Notes: generated by a model not told the origin, from the sequence alone. Shown: positions 45,236 to 54,880, counted from the stretch's first letter. The stretch is DNA of 64,000 nt from Marinomonas balearica (GCF_004362145.1 NZ_SNXC01000012.1:186001-250000), one strand, 5' to 3'. Program-made: numbers and translations.

Positions 45236-45285
45236 AAGGTGAGTTTACAAGGCCAAATACCTTGCATCAACTCACCTTTTTTTAT
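45236..45285 (+). terminator. Attenuator or terminator between the second dctP and dctQ
   Basis: Stem AAGGTGAGTT/AACTCACCTT (45236-45245 with 45269-45278), inner CAAGG/CCTTG, then a T-rich tail. It ends 20 bases before the dctQ start, so only part of the transcription would reach the membrane subunits. Confidence 0.7.
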
Positions 45286-45306
45286 TTATCCTCCGAGGTA
45301 ATTTCC

Positions 45307-45855
45307 ATGATAACAGCAGCGATACGCAGCTATTGCCTAGTTGTCCACAAACTGGTGGAATTCACTGGTAAATCAGTATCTTATGTAATGCCTATGTTGG
45401 CATTTGTCGTGGCCTTTGAAGTATTTTCGCGCTATTTTTTAAATAAGCCGACCATTTGGGCTTACGACCTTTCTCTGTTCATGTTCGGCTACATCGCCGC
45501 ATTGGGCGGTGCCTACGCACAACAACAACGCGCGCACATCAATGTCGATATCTTATACAACCACGTTTCTCCACGTGTTCGTAGCATGTTCAATCTCTTT
45601 TCGTTTGCTTTGGCGATCTTCTTCATGGCCATTGTTCTTAAAATGAGCATAGGTAAATTCGAGGAAGCAATAGAATACAACTACCGTCGCCAAAGCGAAT
45701 GGGCGCCTCACATGCACCACTACTGGGTCATGATGGCCGTTGCCAGTGTCTTACTGATACTTCAATTCTCAAGTGACTGGTTACGAGGTGCATACCACGT
45801 ATGTACAGGAACCATACTCTTGCCAGAATTCGACACAATCGAAGAGGAAAACTAA
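45307..45855 (+). CDS. dctQ: TRAP transporter small permease DctQ (second system)
   Basis: A 182-residue membrane protein with four predicted helices. The family stretch EVFSRYFLNKPTIWAYDL follows the first helix and QQRAHINVDILY is in the second half. An ATG at 45307 has GAGGT eight bases upstream. An earlier in-frame start at 45262 would lie inside the terminator-like stem and is rejected. It is followed after three bases by dctM. Confidence 0.9.
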   Translation: MITAAIRSYCLVVHKLVEFTGKSVSYVMPMLAFVVAFEVFSRYFLNKPTIWAYDLSLFMFGYIAALGGAYAQQQRAHINVDILYNHVSPRVRSMFNLFSFALAIFFMAIVLKMSIGKFEEAIEYNYRRQSEWAPHMHHYWVMMAVASVLLILQFSSDWLRGAYHVCTGTILLPEFDTIEEEN

Positions 45856-45858
45856 ATC

Positions 45859-47178
45859 ATGATGAGTATTGAAGTGTTAACAGGCGTATTACTCGTTTGT
45901 ATTTTAGTGACCTTCGCTTTAGGAGCTCAAGTAGGCTTCGCATTGGGTGGGATAGCCATGGTAATTGGCTATATTACTTGGGGTGATGCCTTATTTAACG
46001 TTATTCCAACGACGCTTGAAGGCACCCATTTTAGCTTTATCCTGTTGGCCATTCCTTTGTACATCTACATGGGTCAGTTGCTTACCCGCTCAGGCATTGG
46101 TGATGCCATGTTTAACGCCAGCCAAATGCTTATTGGTCGCGTACGCGGTTCTCTTGCCATCAGTGTAGTTATCGTTTGTTCAATGATTGGCGCGATGGTC
46201 GGCATCATTGGCGCAGGTATTATGACCTCTGGCAGTATTGCTTTACGTCCAATGTTAGAGCGTGGTTATGATAAGCGTCTGGCATTAGGTGTGATCATGG
46301 CGGGCGGTGGCTTGGGGATACTGATTCCACCCAGCATCCCTATGATCATGTTCGCTTCTGCCACTCAAAACTCAGTTGGACGCATGTTCATTGCAGCGTT
46401 GGTGCCAGCTTTAATCACCATCGTATTGCTGATCACTTACATCATTATCTCCTGCAAGCTGAATCCGAAAAAAGCACCGCTGGATGAAATACCAGAAACG
46501 CCTGTAACCACCAAAGAAAAAATAATGACAGCGCGTGATGGCCTTCTGTCTTTGGTGCTCATTGTTGCAGTATTGGGCAGTATCATCATGGGTATTGCGA
46601 CACCTACGGAGTCCGGAGCAATCGGTGTAGTCGGTGCAATCTTATTAGCGATACTGTTCAAACGCTTTAAGCCTCGTATGGTACAAAAAGCAGGTTTTCA
46701 GGCGGCGTTGTTGGTCAGCGTTGCTATGTGGATCATCTTTGGCGCAACGGTATTCAGTAACTTCCATCTATTGATGGGCGTTCAAAATATGGTGGCGGGC
46801 TTTACTCAGGACCTTGGGCTTCCGCCCATTATGGTGATCATCATGTTCCAGATCATCATGCTGCTGCTTGGTTTTATCATTGACGAGTTCATCATTGTAT
46901 TGATGTGTGCGCCAATTTTTACGCCTATTGCAGTGTCGCTAGGATTCGACCCGATCTGGTTTGGTATCTTGATGATTCTTAATATCGAGATCGCAGTACA
47001 GACGCCACCGTACGGCTTTGCTTTGTTCTACCTGAAAGGTATTGCACCTCCAGGTGTCACCATGCTCGATATCTACCGCTCAGTAACACCTTTCGTATTA
47101 ATCAAACTGCTGGTTTTGATTATCTGCATGTGTTTCCCAGAGCTTGTTATGTGGTTACCAAATAAAGTCATGGGGTGA
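45859..47178 (+). CDS. dctM: TRAP transporter large permease DctM (second system)
   Basis: A 439-residue channel subunit with about 12 hydrophobic segments and the family motifs IPLYIYMGQLL, GGGLGILIPPSIPMIMFA, ATPTESGAIGVVGAI and the C-terminal VQTPPYGFALFYLKGIAPPG. The start pair ATGATG has AGGA ten bases upstream; the first is used. The stop overlaps the first of two tandem terminators. Confidence 0.92.
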   Translation: MMSIEVLTGVLLVCILVTFALGAQVGFALGGIAMVIGYITWGDALFNVIPTTLEGTHFSFILLAIPLYIYMGQLLTRSGIGDAMFNASQMLIGRVRGSLAISVVIVCSMIGAMVGIIGAGIMTSGSIALRPMLERGYDKRLALGVIMAGGGLGILIPPSIPMIMFASATQNSVGRMFIAALVPALITIVLLITYIIISCKLNPKKAPLDEIPETPVTTKEKIMTARDGLLSLVLIVAVLGSIIMGIATPTESGAIGVVGAILLAILFKRFKPRMVQKAGFQAALLVSVAMWIIFGATVFSNFHLLMGVQNMVAGFTQDLGLPPIMVIIMFQIIMLLLGFIIDEFIIVLMCAPIFTPIAVSLGFDPIWFGILMILNIEIAVQTPPYGFALFYLKGIAPPGVTMLDIYRSVTPFVLIKLLVLIICMCFPELVMWLPNKVMG

Positions 47179-47233
47179 CGACTCTAAGTCACCTTTTTTA
47201 CGGCGCGATTTCCCTAAATCGCGCCGCTTTTTT
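47174..47233 (+). terminator. Two tandem terminators after the second TRAP operon
   Basis: First: GGTGAC/GTCACC (47174-47179 with 47188-47193) then six T, overlapping the dctM stop. Second: CGGCGCGATTT/AAATCGCGCCG (47201-47211 with 47216-47226) then C and six T. The two together should stop readthrough into the opposite-strand secretion genes. Confidence 0.92.
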
Positions 47234-47375
47234 ATCTCCTCGCTACCTTCCTTTTTCGAAAAATAACACCTTACTGCTTCCACTATTTGCCTTCCAAGGC
47301 TTATCTCTCCATCGCTTTTTTTTCACTACCTTGTACATCTCAATTAGTGGGCATCTCGATTAGAATGAAAGGCTA

Positions 47376-48221
47376 CTAAACTTCATAATGTGAAAAAGGA
47401 CTATCATAATTTTCTGGTAGCCCTAGTTGTTTTCGAGTAATGCGGCACTCAGGAGGAATCGGAGTTTCCCATATATCTTTACAAAGATGGTTGTTATAAC
47501 CATCGATAATCGCGCGCAGACATTTCGGATAGGGACGAGATTTGTCCATAAAACAGCAAATCATGTTCCATTGTTCTTGAAAGTCCTGCTGACTGTAGCC
47601 GGATATCGGCAACATAACATCCCTAGCGAACCGCTTTCCTTTCGGTTTTAACGTCGAACACAGTATAGCACTCCAACTATGAACACCAAGGCTCGCATAG
47701 TTTACGTGGTATACCCCCAATTCGACTGCCTCAAACGGTACAGTGAGCTTTTTAAATCCAGGAGATTCAGCAAAGGTCACGGTTCCATAATCTCGGTGGA
47801 ATACCAAATTCTCAATACCCTCACTTTTGGCCTTATAGCGACAAAACAAACCCAAGAACAAAAGAGGAAGCGTAATCCCCCAGTAGACCATACTAGACTC
47901 TAAAGCGTCAGGGTGATCTGACCAAGGGTTAAGTAAGTACAATTCCCCCGCTAGAAAATCCAGAAAAGCCCCCCCCCCTCCTATAACTGCAGCCATATAA
48001 AGAAACGCGGTATCAAAACCCGAATATCCGCGAGTCCCTAGTTCATAAGAGAGTACTCTTCCATCACACGCCATACTAATATTACCAATTGGAACCGGGC
48101 CATGCGGTGTTTTCGGCGCTTTATGTTTTGCAAAGCGCCACGGTCGTTTTGCAGGTACAAGATCAGGCGCAATCGCTCTACAATCTTCGTCAGTAGAAAA
48201 ATAACATCTTACTTTTTTCAT
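47376..48221 (-). CDS. DUF6708-like two-helix membrane protein, probable immunity protein
   Basis: A 281-residue protein with two adjacent transmembrane segments (about 68-92 and 109-128) and a globular C-terminal part. The layout resembles DUF6708 proteins placed next to type VI secretion effectors. It is the last gene of the leftward module, 83 bases after the large effector gene. A run of ten G in its coding strand (47969-47978) encodes the Gly repeat in VIGGGGAFLD at the start of the first helix and could make the gene phase variable. Function as immunity protein is inferred from position and membrane location. Confidence 0.6.
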   Translation of the reverse strand: MKKVRCYFSTDEDCRAIAPDLVPAKRPWRFAKHKAPKTPHGPVPIGNISMACDGRVLSYELGTRGYSGFDTAFLYMAAVIGGGGAFLDFLAGELYLLNPWSDHPDALESSMVYWGITLPLLFLGLFCRYKAKSEGIENLVFHRDYGTVTFAESPGFKKLTVPFEAVELGVYHVNYASLGVHSWSAILCSTLKPKGKRFARDVMLPISGYSQQDFQEQWNMICCFMDKSRPYPKCLRAIIDGYNNHLCKDIWETPIPPECRITRKQLGLPENYDSPFSHYEV

Positions 48222-48304
48222 TATTTACCTAATTTATTCATGTGATGACTTTCCTTGTACGATTGCTCATTTTGCAAACGTTTTTGCTCATCCTTTAAAT
48301 TCGC

Positions 48305-51300
48305 TCACGTAAAAAGCGAAAGGGCTCGATCACCCGATATGTATTCCGGTATCTGAGAAATAGGCCGTGGCGCTCGGACGCTTATCGTAGTCGACTCAAA
48401 CTTATGCGTGACAATTTTAAACGGCGGCTTTTCCGCTCGATCAGGCATGGGTAATTCCAACGGCTCATTGATCCCCTGACCCAATGGCGTCGTTTTACCA
48501 TTAGGGTAAACACGCAACTCGAATTTCAATTCAATTTGTTGGTAATGTTGTAAAATTGGCTGTAACGCTTTGTAGGGTATGATCAATAAATGACCTGAAC
48601 TATCGTCATACGGCTCGATTATAGTGTCGAGCCAGTTAATATGCGGTAAATTCGAAGCTTCATTGTCTAACGACAACCGAACCCACGTACCTTGTCGCGA
48701 AGAGTTTACCTCTACCGGACGCCAATATAACGCATGAGCCGTTTCGCACGCTGAGGACTGCGGCATGCCTTTGATACTAAGCTTGATTTTAGCGTTCCAG
48801 AAATCACGATTGGTTAAGAGAACACCTGTATGTTCAAAAAAGCGAATTCTGGGCGACATTAGGGCGTCGCGAAATTTTTCGATCGTTAGTGCTGGACAGT
48901 GCTGCTGGACAACGTCTTCTTTCTGTTTTTGGTTCTTGCGCTCTAAACCAAATGGAGAGTTCTTAATTAGGGTTTCGAGAGGCGTATCCGCAAGCCATAT
49001 ATAGAGCGCTAACCCCGCCACTCCTAACAAGAAAGTAGGCCAGAAAATCGCTGCGCCGAACATTTGTGCGAAAGCAAGCGGCATTAATCGAAGTGACGCC
49101 ATAAAGCTGAACGTAGAAGACGAAAAGACCAGTGCTTCAGAAACAAAAAATGCCACATTTGCAGCTACTCCCCACTCGTTATTCGCCTGCCAATCTTTGT
49201 AACCATCTAACCCACTCGATACCATAGACAGTCCACTAACCACTCCTGCACCACCATGAAGAAAACGAAAGGAATTTACACGACTCTTTGCGAGTTTATT
49301 TCTTTCAATAGAAGCAAGTTTCGCTTTTTGTGACGTGTATGATGAGGTCGACTCCACTTTTCCTTTAACAATATCAATATCGTCCTCTGTAACGGCTCCC
49401 AAGCGAAACTCAGTCCGTAAGTTGAGCACATAGCCAGCTAGGGACGCTATTGTGGCAACGCTACTAGCAATATCTAACCTTCTCCTTCCTGCTCCCTTAC
49501 TGTCATCCTTCCAAACTCGGTACAAGTTCACAAACTCCAAGCCCGCTAATAGCGTCGTAAGCATATGGTAGCGGTAATACATTTTTTTCACGTCACCATT
49601 GCGATCAGTAATGGCATGGCTGATCGATTGTTTCTTAATAGGATCAAGATCTAGCTCTGCTATGTCTTTTAAGTGGTTGAGTTTGGTGGTTAAAAGGTCA
49701 GCCTGTATAGCACGGGTTGATAATGGTACGCGCCCATCTCGAAACATTGCCAATTGCTTGAAAGGAATACGATGCACATTTTGTAGCCGTGTAAGACGGT
49801 CATTTAGATACTTGTGTTGATTTTGCGCTCCTTTAGGAAGAGGTTCGGGCTCTATATCCTTTTTTGAAAGCACAATAGATACAGACTCATCTCGCTTGAG
49901 CCCCAATATTTTTATTTTGATTTCTTTTTTGACGCCGTGGTGAGGGGTTATTGAAGCCTTATTTGCCGCTTCGTCCGCTAACCCTTGCATCACATGCGCC
50001 AGCGGCGTTTGTTTAAATATGCTGCTTAACGGAGCCGAATAGGGCGCTTTGTTGCCATTTGGTGTCGCTATGTTTGCCCCTTGTTCGTTAAATGAATTTT
50101 TTAATTGTGTGTACTGATTCGCCGCAAGTTGCTTACGCAACTTAATATCAAACGGGATAACATGATCAGGGAAATAGCCACGCGCATATTCAGTCACAGT
50201 AGTTTCAAATTCAACGAAAAGACCGCTAATAGATTGCATGGAGCGTTTCAAATTAATCAGTGCATCTTCTTGTGCTCCTAATCTCGCTAATTGACCAATA
50301 AATTTTTGATTGGTATTTGCGCTGGGTAAGCTTGCCAGCTGGTTGTACATACCGACCAAAAGCGTTAACGCTTTTTTCGTTTGATCAAAGCCTACATTTT
50401 GATGAAAAGATCCACTTTCTAGATCATTTAACTGCCATTTTGACGAATCAAAAAAGGGAGCCTGCCTATCCTGCCAGTCATCGATTCCATCTCCTGTGCT
50501 CTCAGGTGTAATAAGCTGACCGACTTTATGCTGTTCTTCATTCGGATGAGTGCCGAGTAGGCGCAAGAGCAAATCTTCGCCAGGATCATTCTCTGCTAAC
50601 CCATCCATAAACTCATTGTCGGGCAAAAGTTTAACAAAAGCCTGAGCTGGGTGGCCTTTTAGTACCAGCATGAAGATGGTTAATGTTTTAGGTAACAGAT
50701 AAAGAGTTTCAGAGGGTAGGTAACCTAAATCAATACAACATTCCGTAAACGAGGCTGGAGTGTCTTCATCAAACAAGGCAACTAAGTCTTGTTTACTTTG
50801 CAATATCACTCTCGCCTTTTGCTTGAGCGTATCCAATTGCAAATACTGAGCTAAATAGGCCTTGTCTAAGTGGTCGTCAGAATACGACTGAAGCCTTTCC
50901 AAGCTATCCTGCTCTTGCTCGCTTAATGTTACATTTGGCGCATTTAGCGCCTGTGGAGTCCGATTTAATAGCTCGTTTAATTCTACCGCCAATTTGTATT
51001 TATCTGCTCGATGGGGGCGCATATTGGCCGGAATAAGCGCACTGTGTTCATACGCAGCCACCGTGTCGCCGTTTGTTAGACCTGTTATAAGTTCAGCAAT
51101 GTCATTATGTGTTTCCATAATCACGCTAACATGCTCTTTGGCAATGCTCACCGCATCGTAAAGGCACAGTTCGTAGTTTGCGCTTTCAAGCTGATCAAAA
51201 TCTATCGCGGCGCCCGTTCGCTGAGCACGCAAATCATCCGCATTGTCACCCGCTATATCCGGTTCACGTATCTGTAACCGTTGCTCTGGCTGAATATAAT

Positions 51301-52540
51301 CTGGGTTCGCAAGGTTGTTAAGGTCTGCTAGCGCTTGAGTATTTCTTTCTAGTACAGGGTAGCGCAATGCAATCTGGCTAAGCGTATCGTCCTGCTGGAC
51401 GTAGTAGCATAAACGCGGATCTTCTGGGTTCATTCCGCCCAACGAGGTAATACGCTCCCAGCTCCATTGGTTATCCGAGTAAGCAATCTGTACCTCGCAC
51501 GGTTCACCATTGAGAATCTTAGGTACTTCTAACCCTTCCTGACTAATACCAGAGCTCACACGCTGAATGTGCTTACGATTTAAATCATCTAATGATTGCA
51601 ACCCGCCGCCATCCACTCCTTGCCAAGTTGCAAGATCAACGTCGCGTAGCTCCCCGATGGACGTCACCTCAAGCTCCCGCCAAAGGTGGCCATTTAAAAA
51701 CACATACACCCAGCCAGCCTCAAGCGGGGTAACGTGTTCGGGGTCTTGGGTTTCATCAAGGTAACGCTTCAATGTCAGCTGTACAAGGCTAGTAACGGGC
51801 TCAGCCGTCTCCTCATTACGAGGCTGGTTTTGATGCTGTACCAAAGGAAGTATCAGGTCGTGCGCCCCTTTTCCCTTTTTATGAACCCAAGGTTTTGCTT
51901 CTTTGACACAAAGGGCAATGTCGCTGATCTCAGTATGTAGATTATCAAACAGTAAGTACTCGCCTTCATCCGTCGGTTGCGCGACGGTTTGTCTTAACCC
52001 TGTCTGTGTACCTATATCGATCACTAAATGTGAGCTGTGCCACGCACCGTTTTCACCAAAGATGCCGACCGCAGTTTTGTAAGGCGCAACCAGTGGGTTA
52101 AGTTCTGTCGGATCGGTCAAAGTTGCAGATAAAGCGATTGTTCCTCCGCCTTGCATCAGAGGTGCAGGTGGAGTATTTTCTTGGTTTGAAACCATAAGAT
52201 CCATTGAGCGTACCGCCGCCGTGCCTTCAAACTGTACATTTGGGCTGCCCATTAAGAAGCTGGCTTCACCTTGTGTTCCTCCTGAGCGAATACCACCATG
52301 GCTGCCTGCTTCGTCACCTTTACTTTGCGTGAAGACAGAATCCACCGTACAAACCGGATTACCTGCTACTTTTACGCTGCTGACGGTTTTATCTGCATCC
52401 TTACTTTCAGAGACGTTTGGGTAGGGTATAGGGACAATCGGTGGCCCACATTGTGTTTTACAAATATCAATGGTAATCAGTTTGCCGCCCGATCCCGCAT
52501 GAACAGCACCAAGTCCATTAATGCATATGTTATACGCCAT
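48305..52540 (-). CDS. Type VI secretion cargo effector: PAAR-like DUF4150 domain, LysM domain and C-terminal membrane region
   Basis: A 1411-residue protein. N-terminus (about 1-130) is DUF4150/PAAR-like (MAYNICINGLGAVHAGSGG, PPIVPIPYPNV, GEASFLMGSPNVQFEG), the tip that docks on VgrG. A LysM domain follows at about 380-435 (CYYVQQDDTLSQIALRYP). The C-terminal third has several hydrophobic segments (about 1050-1240), like membrane-damaging effectors of the BTH_I2691-type group. It starts at an ATG with AAGGA eight bases upstream and overlaps the preceding gene by 11 bases. The exact toxic activity is not visible. Confidence 0.8.
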   Translation of the reverse strand: MAYNICINGLGAVHAGSGGKLITIDICKTQCGPPIVPIPYPNVSESKDADKTVSSVKVAGNPVCTVDSVFTQSKGDEAGSHGGIRSGGTQGEASFLMGSPNVQFEGTAAVRSMDLMVSNQENTPPAPLMQGGGTIALSATLTDPTELNPLVAPYKTAVGIFGENGAWHSSHLVIDIGTQTGLRQTVAQPTDEGEYLLFDNLHTEISDIALCVKEAKPWVHKKGKGAHDLILPLVQHQNQPRNEETAEPVTSLVQLTLKRYLDETQDPEHVTPLEAGWVYVFLNGHLWRELEVTSIGELRDVDLATWQGVDGGGLQSLDDLNRKHIQRVSSGISQEGLEVPKILNGEPCEVQIAYSDNQWSWERITSLGGMNPEDPRLCYYVQQDDTLSQIALRYPVLERNTQALADLNNLANPDYIQPEQRLQIREPDIAGDNADDLRAQRTGAAIDFDQLESANYELCLYDAVSIAKEHVSVIMETHNDIAELITGLTNGDTVAAYEHSALIPANMRPHRADKYKLAVELNELLNRTPQALNAPNVTLSEQEQDSLERLQSYSDDHLDKAYLAQYLQLDTLKQKARVILQSKQDLVALFDEDTPASFTECCIDLGYLPSETLYLLPKTLTIFMLVLKGHPAQAFVKLLPDNEFMDGLAENDPGEDLLLRLLGTHPNEEQHKVGQLITPESTGDGIDDWQDRQAPFFDSSKWQLNDLESGSFHQNVGFDQTKKALTLLVGMYNQLASLPSANTNQKFIGQLARLGAQEDALINLKRSMQSISGLFVEFETTVTEYARGYFPDHVIPFDIKLRKQLAANQYTQLKNSFNEQGANIATPNGNKAPYSAPLSSIFKQTPLAHVMQGLADEAANKASITPHHGVKKEIKIKILGLKRDESVSIVLSKKDIEPEPLPKGAQNQHKYLNDRLTRLQNVHRIPFKQLAMFRDGRVPLSTRAIQADLLTTKLNHLKDIAELDLDPIKKQSISHAITDRNGDVKKMYYRYHMLTTLLAGLEFVNLYRVWKDDSKGAGRRRLDIASSVATIASLAGYVLNLRTEFRLGAVTEDDIDIVKGKVESTSSYTSQKAKLASIERNKLAKSRVNSFRFLHGGAGVVSGLSMVSSGLDGYKDWQANNEWGVAANVAFFVSEALVFSSSTFSFMASLRLMPLAFAQMFGAAIFWPTFLLGVAGLALYIWLADTPLETLIKNSPFGLERKNQKQKEDVVQQHCPALTIEKFRDALMSPRIRFFEHTGVLLTNRDFWNAKIKLSIKGMPQSSACETAHALYWRPVEVNSSRQGTWVRLSLDNEASNLPHINWLDTIIEPYDDSSGHLLIIPYKALQPILQHYQQIELKFELRVYPNGKTTPLGQGINEPLELPMPDRAEKPPFKIVTHKFESTTISVRAPRPISQIPEYISGDRALSLFT

Positions 52541-53735
52541 TCTTCGTTTCCTTACTTGAATGAGGTGTATGAGTTAGCCTTGCGACATAATAGTGGTCAG
52601 CATTTCTTACCAGTACGATGGCTTCGTCCTTGGAGTACTCGTTATGCTCGGAATGCACGTCGGAAGTGAGAGAATCTGGCCAGGGCGCTGGTTCATTGGA
52701 ATTGTCGTTTGAGCGTTGTTCGGACACTGTTTGCTCATAATGCAACAGCGACTTCGCTAAAATCATAACCAACGGCAAGTTCGCCATACCGCAATCGCCT
52801 AACGTAAGATACGGGCTAATAAACGGAAAACCCGAAATCGGGCTAATCGGCTTATTGCCAGTCAGATCATTTGCATCTTGGCGCGCGCCCATCTCACTTA
52901 ATATTAAATTTGGCCACCATGTCTTCCGCATGTGGTAATTTGTCGAATATGTATCTTTAGATAAATCACCATTCGAAACAATGTATACAGGTGTATCTGA
53001 TGTTTTACTATCAAGTACAGTAAAGCGTGCAAGCTGTTCTGGTTTAGTGCTTGCTGACCATTTCTCTAACCCTTTAAAGAAACAACTTGCAGTTTCGGGT
53101 ATATCTACACCGTTTTGGTGTTGATCGGGACAATACTTCCACTCACTCAAGACAATCGCTTCACCTGCAATCAAACCATCCGTTTGAACTTGCGATGAGT
53201 ACATCCGGCTGCGGTTTTCGTTCAGCCAATCCTTCGTACACAGGCTGTCGAGGCATAACCAATACCATTTTGTAATCCCTGTGTCGGTAAGTGACTGCTC
53301 CCAACGCTCGAACGTGCTCTCCAATGAAGTCGCTTGTATTACGTGTTGTACATGGCTTAACGACAATGCATCCAATGCGGTATCGGGGAATTCAAATTGA
53401 CAACTGATCACCAAGCCTGCGTCAGCATCAATGGATAAATCCAATGAAAACAACTTGTTAAGGAGCGCATCAAACTGCCACTCCGTGATATGAAAACAAT
53501 GTTCAGGGTCGAAACAGGCCGCTTCTCCAATAACTGGAATGCCATTTAGAAGTACGGCAAGTGAATCAATACGTTGGGTATTAATTTGCCCTCGCCGAAC
53601 ATTATCAAACAGTGTTTGTTCGCTCGTCAGGCCGTTATCGTCACCGCACACAGTGATCATTTGGGAGCCCTGCAATGACATACAGGATAATTGTGGAAAG
53701 TCCTTTACCATGTCGTATGTATCCTTACTCGACAT
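52530..53735 (-). CDS. Degenerate ketosynthase/thiolase-like protein of a type VI secretion cargo module
   Basis: A 401-residue protein with no obvious active-site cysteine. Several stretches follow the beta-ketoacyl synthase pattern: WYWLCLDSLCTKDWLNENR, QTDGLIAGEAIVLSEWK (the family GEAAA region) and YLTLGDCGMANLPLVMILAK (the late GHT-type helix). Such ketosynthase-like proteins are known beside DUF4150 and DUF3540 proteins in type VI loci, probably as adaptors and not enzymes. The first ATG has a weak ribosome-binding site; an ATG nine codons in has AAGGA ten bases upstream and is an alternative start. Confidence 0.6.
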   Translation of the reverse strand: MSSKDTYDMVKDFPQLSCMSLQGSQMITVCGDDNGLTSEQTLFDNVRRGQINTQRIDSLAVLLNGIPVIGEAACFDPEHCFHITEWQFDALLNKLFSLDLSIDADAGLVISCQFEFPDTALDALSLSHVQHVIQATSLESTFERWEQSLTDTGITKWYWLCLDSLCTKDWLNENRSRMYSSQVQTDGLIAGEAIVLSEWKYCPDQHQNGVDIPETASCFFKGLEKWSASTKPEQLARFTVLDSKTSDTPVYIVSNGDLSKDTYSTNYHMRKTWWPNLILSEMGARQDANDLTGNKPISPISGFPFISPYLTLGDCGMANLPLVMILAKSLLHYEQTVSEQRSNDNSNEPAPWPDSLTSDVHSEHNEYSKDEAIVLVRNADHYYVARLTHTPHSSKETKNGV

Positions 53736-53801
53736 TTTCGGTTCATAAATAGAGAATCGCTTTCTACCGTTATTGCACGCTCAACGAATGTTGACGACAG
53801 G

Positions 53802-54257
53802 TTAATTAAAAGCAATGGATGGACAGTACACACGATAGTACTGCGTAAAATCCTGCTTTAATTCTGTACCCTCTATTGAAACGGCACCTTTATCACTGAT
53901 AGACAACACTCCGTTATTTGTTTGCAACAACAGGCTTTTTCCTGCGTGTAAGGTCAACCGCCCTTGAGCATCGTATTGCAATGGCAAGAACTCTTCCTGT
54001 TCTCTTTGAAAACGAAATTCGATCACATAGGTATCGGATTGAAAACGCGCGCTGACTCTATCACCAACGCGAATGTCGTGAATCGCAGCATTACAATGGG
54101 ATTTAAGAACTTGAATCGTTTGGCTTGTAAGACCTTCTTGGTCGGACAAGTCCGTAATACAGATATGGCGATCTTCAATCGACACCACTTCAGCATTAAA
54201 ACAATAAAGGTGTTGTGAAGAAGAACGGAACGCAGTATTCGCGTATTGACGTGACAT
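53802..54257 (-). CDS. DUF3540-like secretion-module protein
   Basis: A 151-residue protein whose C-terminal half is a short beta-repeat (LTLHAGKSLLLQTNNGVL, SISDKGAVSIEGTELKQ) like the VgrG-type spike helices of DUF3540 proteins. It is the first gene of the leftward module. The ATG at 54257 has GGAG nine bases upstream; an upstream TTG at 54290 lacks one. Probable structural or loading partner of the effector. Confidence 0.6.
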   Translation of the reverse strand: MSRQYANTAFRSSSQHLYCFNAEVVSIEDRHICITDLSDQEGLTSQTIQVLKSHCNAAIHDIRVGDRVSARFQSDTYVIEFRFQREQEEFLPLQYDAQGRLTLHAGKSLLLQTNNGVLSISDKGAVSIEGTELKQDFTQYYRVYCPSIAFN

Positions 54258-54373
54258 ATATACAACTCCATGTAATTCAGCGTAGGGCAAATCTCGTTAA
54301 TCATTAACGGTCTACGCGGATCGATCGTACTTGATCAATAAATAGCTTCTTAAGATGGCGCAAGAGTCTAAAT

Positions 54374-54418
54374 AAAAAACACCGAGCCGTAAATAAATTC
54401 GTTTAAAAACTGCTCGGT
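54374..54418 (-). terminator. Terminator downstream of the fabF remnant
   Basis: Reading leftward: ACCGAGC (54418-54412), long loop, GCTCGGT (54387-54381), G then six T (54379-54374). It is still in place after the truncated fabF. Confidence 0.65.
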
Positions 54419-54434
54419 TAACCATCATTTTCTT

Positions 54435-54880
54435 TTAGATTTTTTTCAAAATTAGGGCAGCGTTTACGCCTCCGAACCCAAATCCAAATTTTTCATACCT
54501 TCTTCTGGTTCTTCTAAATTTAAAGTAGGCGGAAGGGTTTGTGTTCGTAGCGCCTGTGCACTGAAAATGGCTTCGACACCACCTGCCGCGCCCAACAAAT
54601 GCCCAATAGACGATTTCGTAGAAGAGATTGAGACTTGATTGATATGCTCTCCAAACAACTCTCTCAAGGCATTAATTTCCCCTTTATCACCTACCGGTGT
54701 TGAGGTTGCGTGAGCATTCACATAGCCAATGTCCGTTACCTGAATGCCAGCCATTTTAACGGCCGCTTTCATGGCGCGCGCTGCACCTTCTCCGCTTTCA
54801 GAGCCTGCCGTTAAATGATATGCATCGGCACTGGTTCCATAACCTGCAATTTCTGCAAGCGGTGTGGCGCGGTATTTAGG
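54435..54880 (-). pseudogene. fabF: Truncated and internally deleted fabF (beta-ketoacyl-ACP synthase II)
   Basis: About 145 codons of the C-terminal part of FabF. It retains YVNAHATSTPVGD (catalytic His) and STKSSIGHLLGAAGG (second His), but the active-site Cys half is missing. Near the end the frame shifts: one frame stops after KNLDLGSEA, while the next frame carries the true C-terminus KFGFGFGGVNAALILKKI. About 20 residues between these are lost, apparently by deletion between two AATTTGGATTT-like repeats. The upstream end stops abruptly near 54880, against the tetR remnant. Confidence 0.85.

Noticed and set aside
45262..45306. Upstream start for the second DctQ
   Set aside because: The added residues would be encoded by the terminator-like stem; the ATG at 45307 has a proper ribosome-binding site.
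52530..53735. Functional fatty-acid ketosynthase
   Set aside because: No Cys-His-His set can be placed and the neighbours are secretion-cargo genes.
54464..54772. Short functional protein in the fabF remnant
   Set aside because: The start Met is internal to FabF, the active-site Cys is absent and the natural C-terminus is in another frame.
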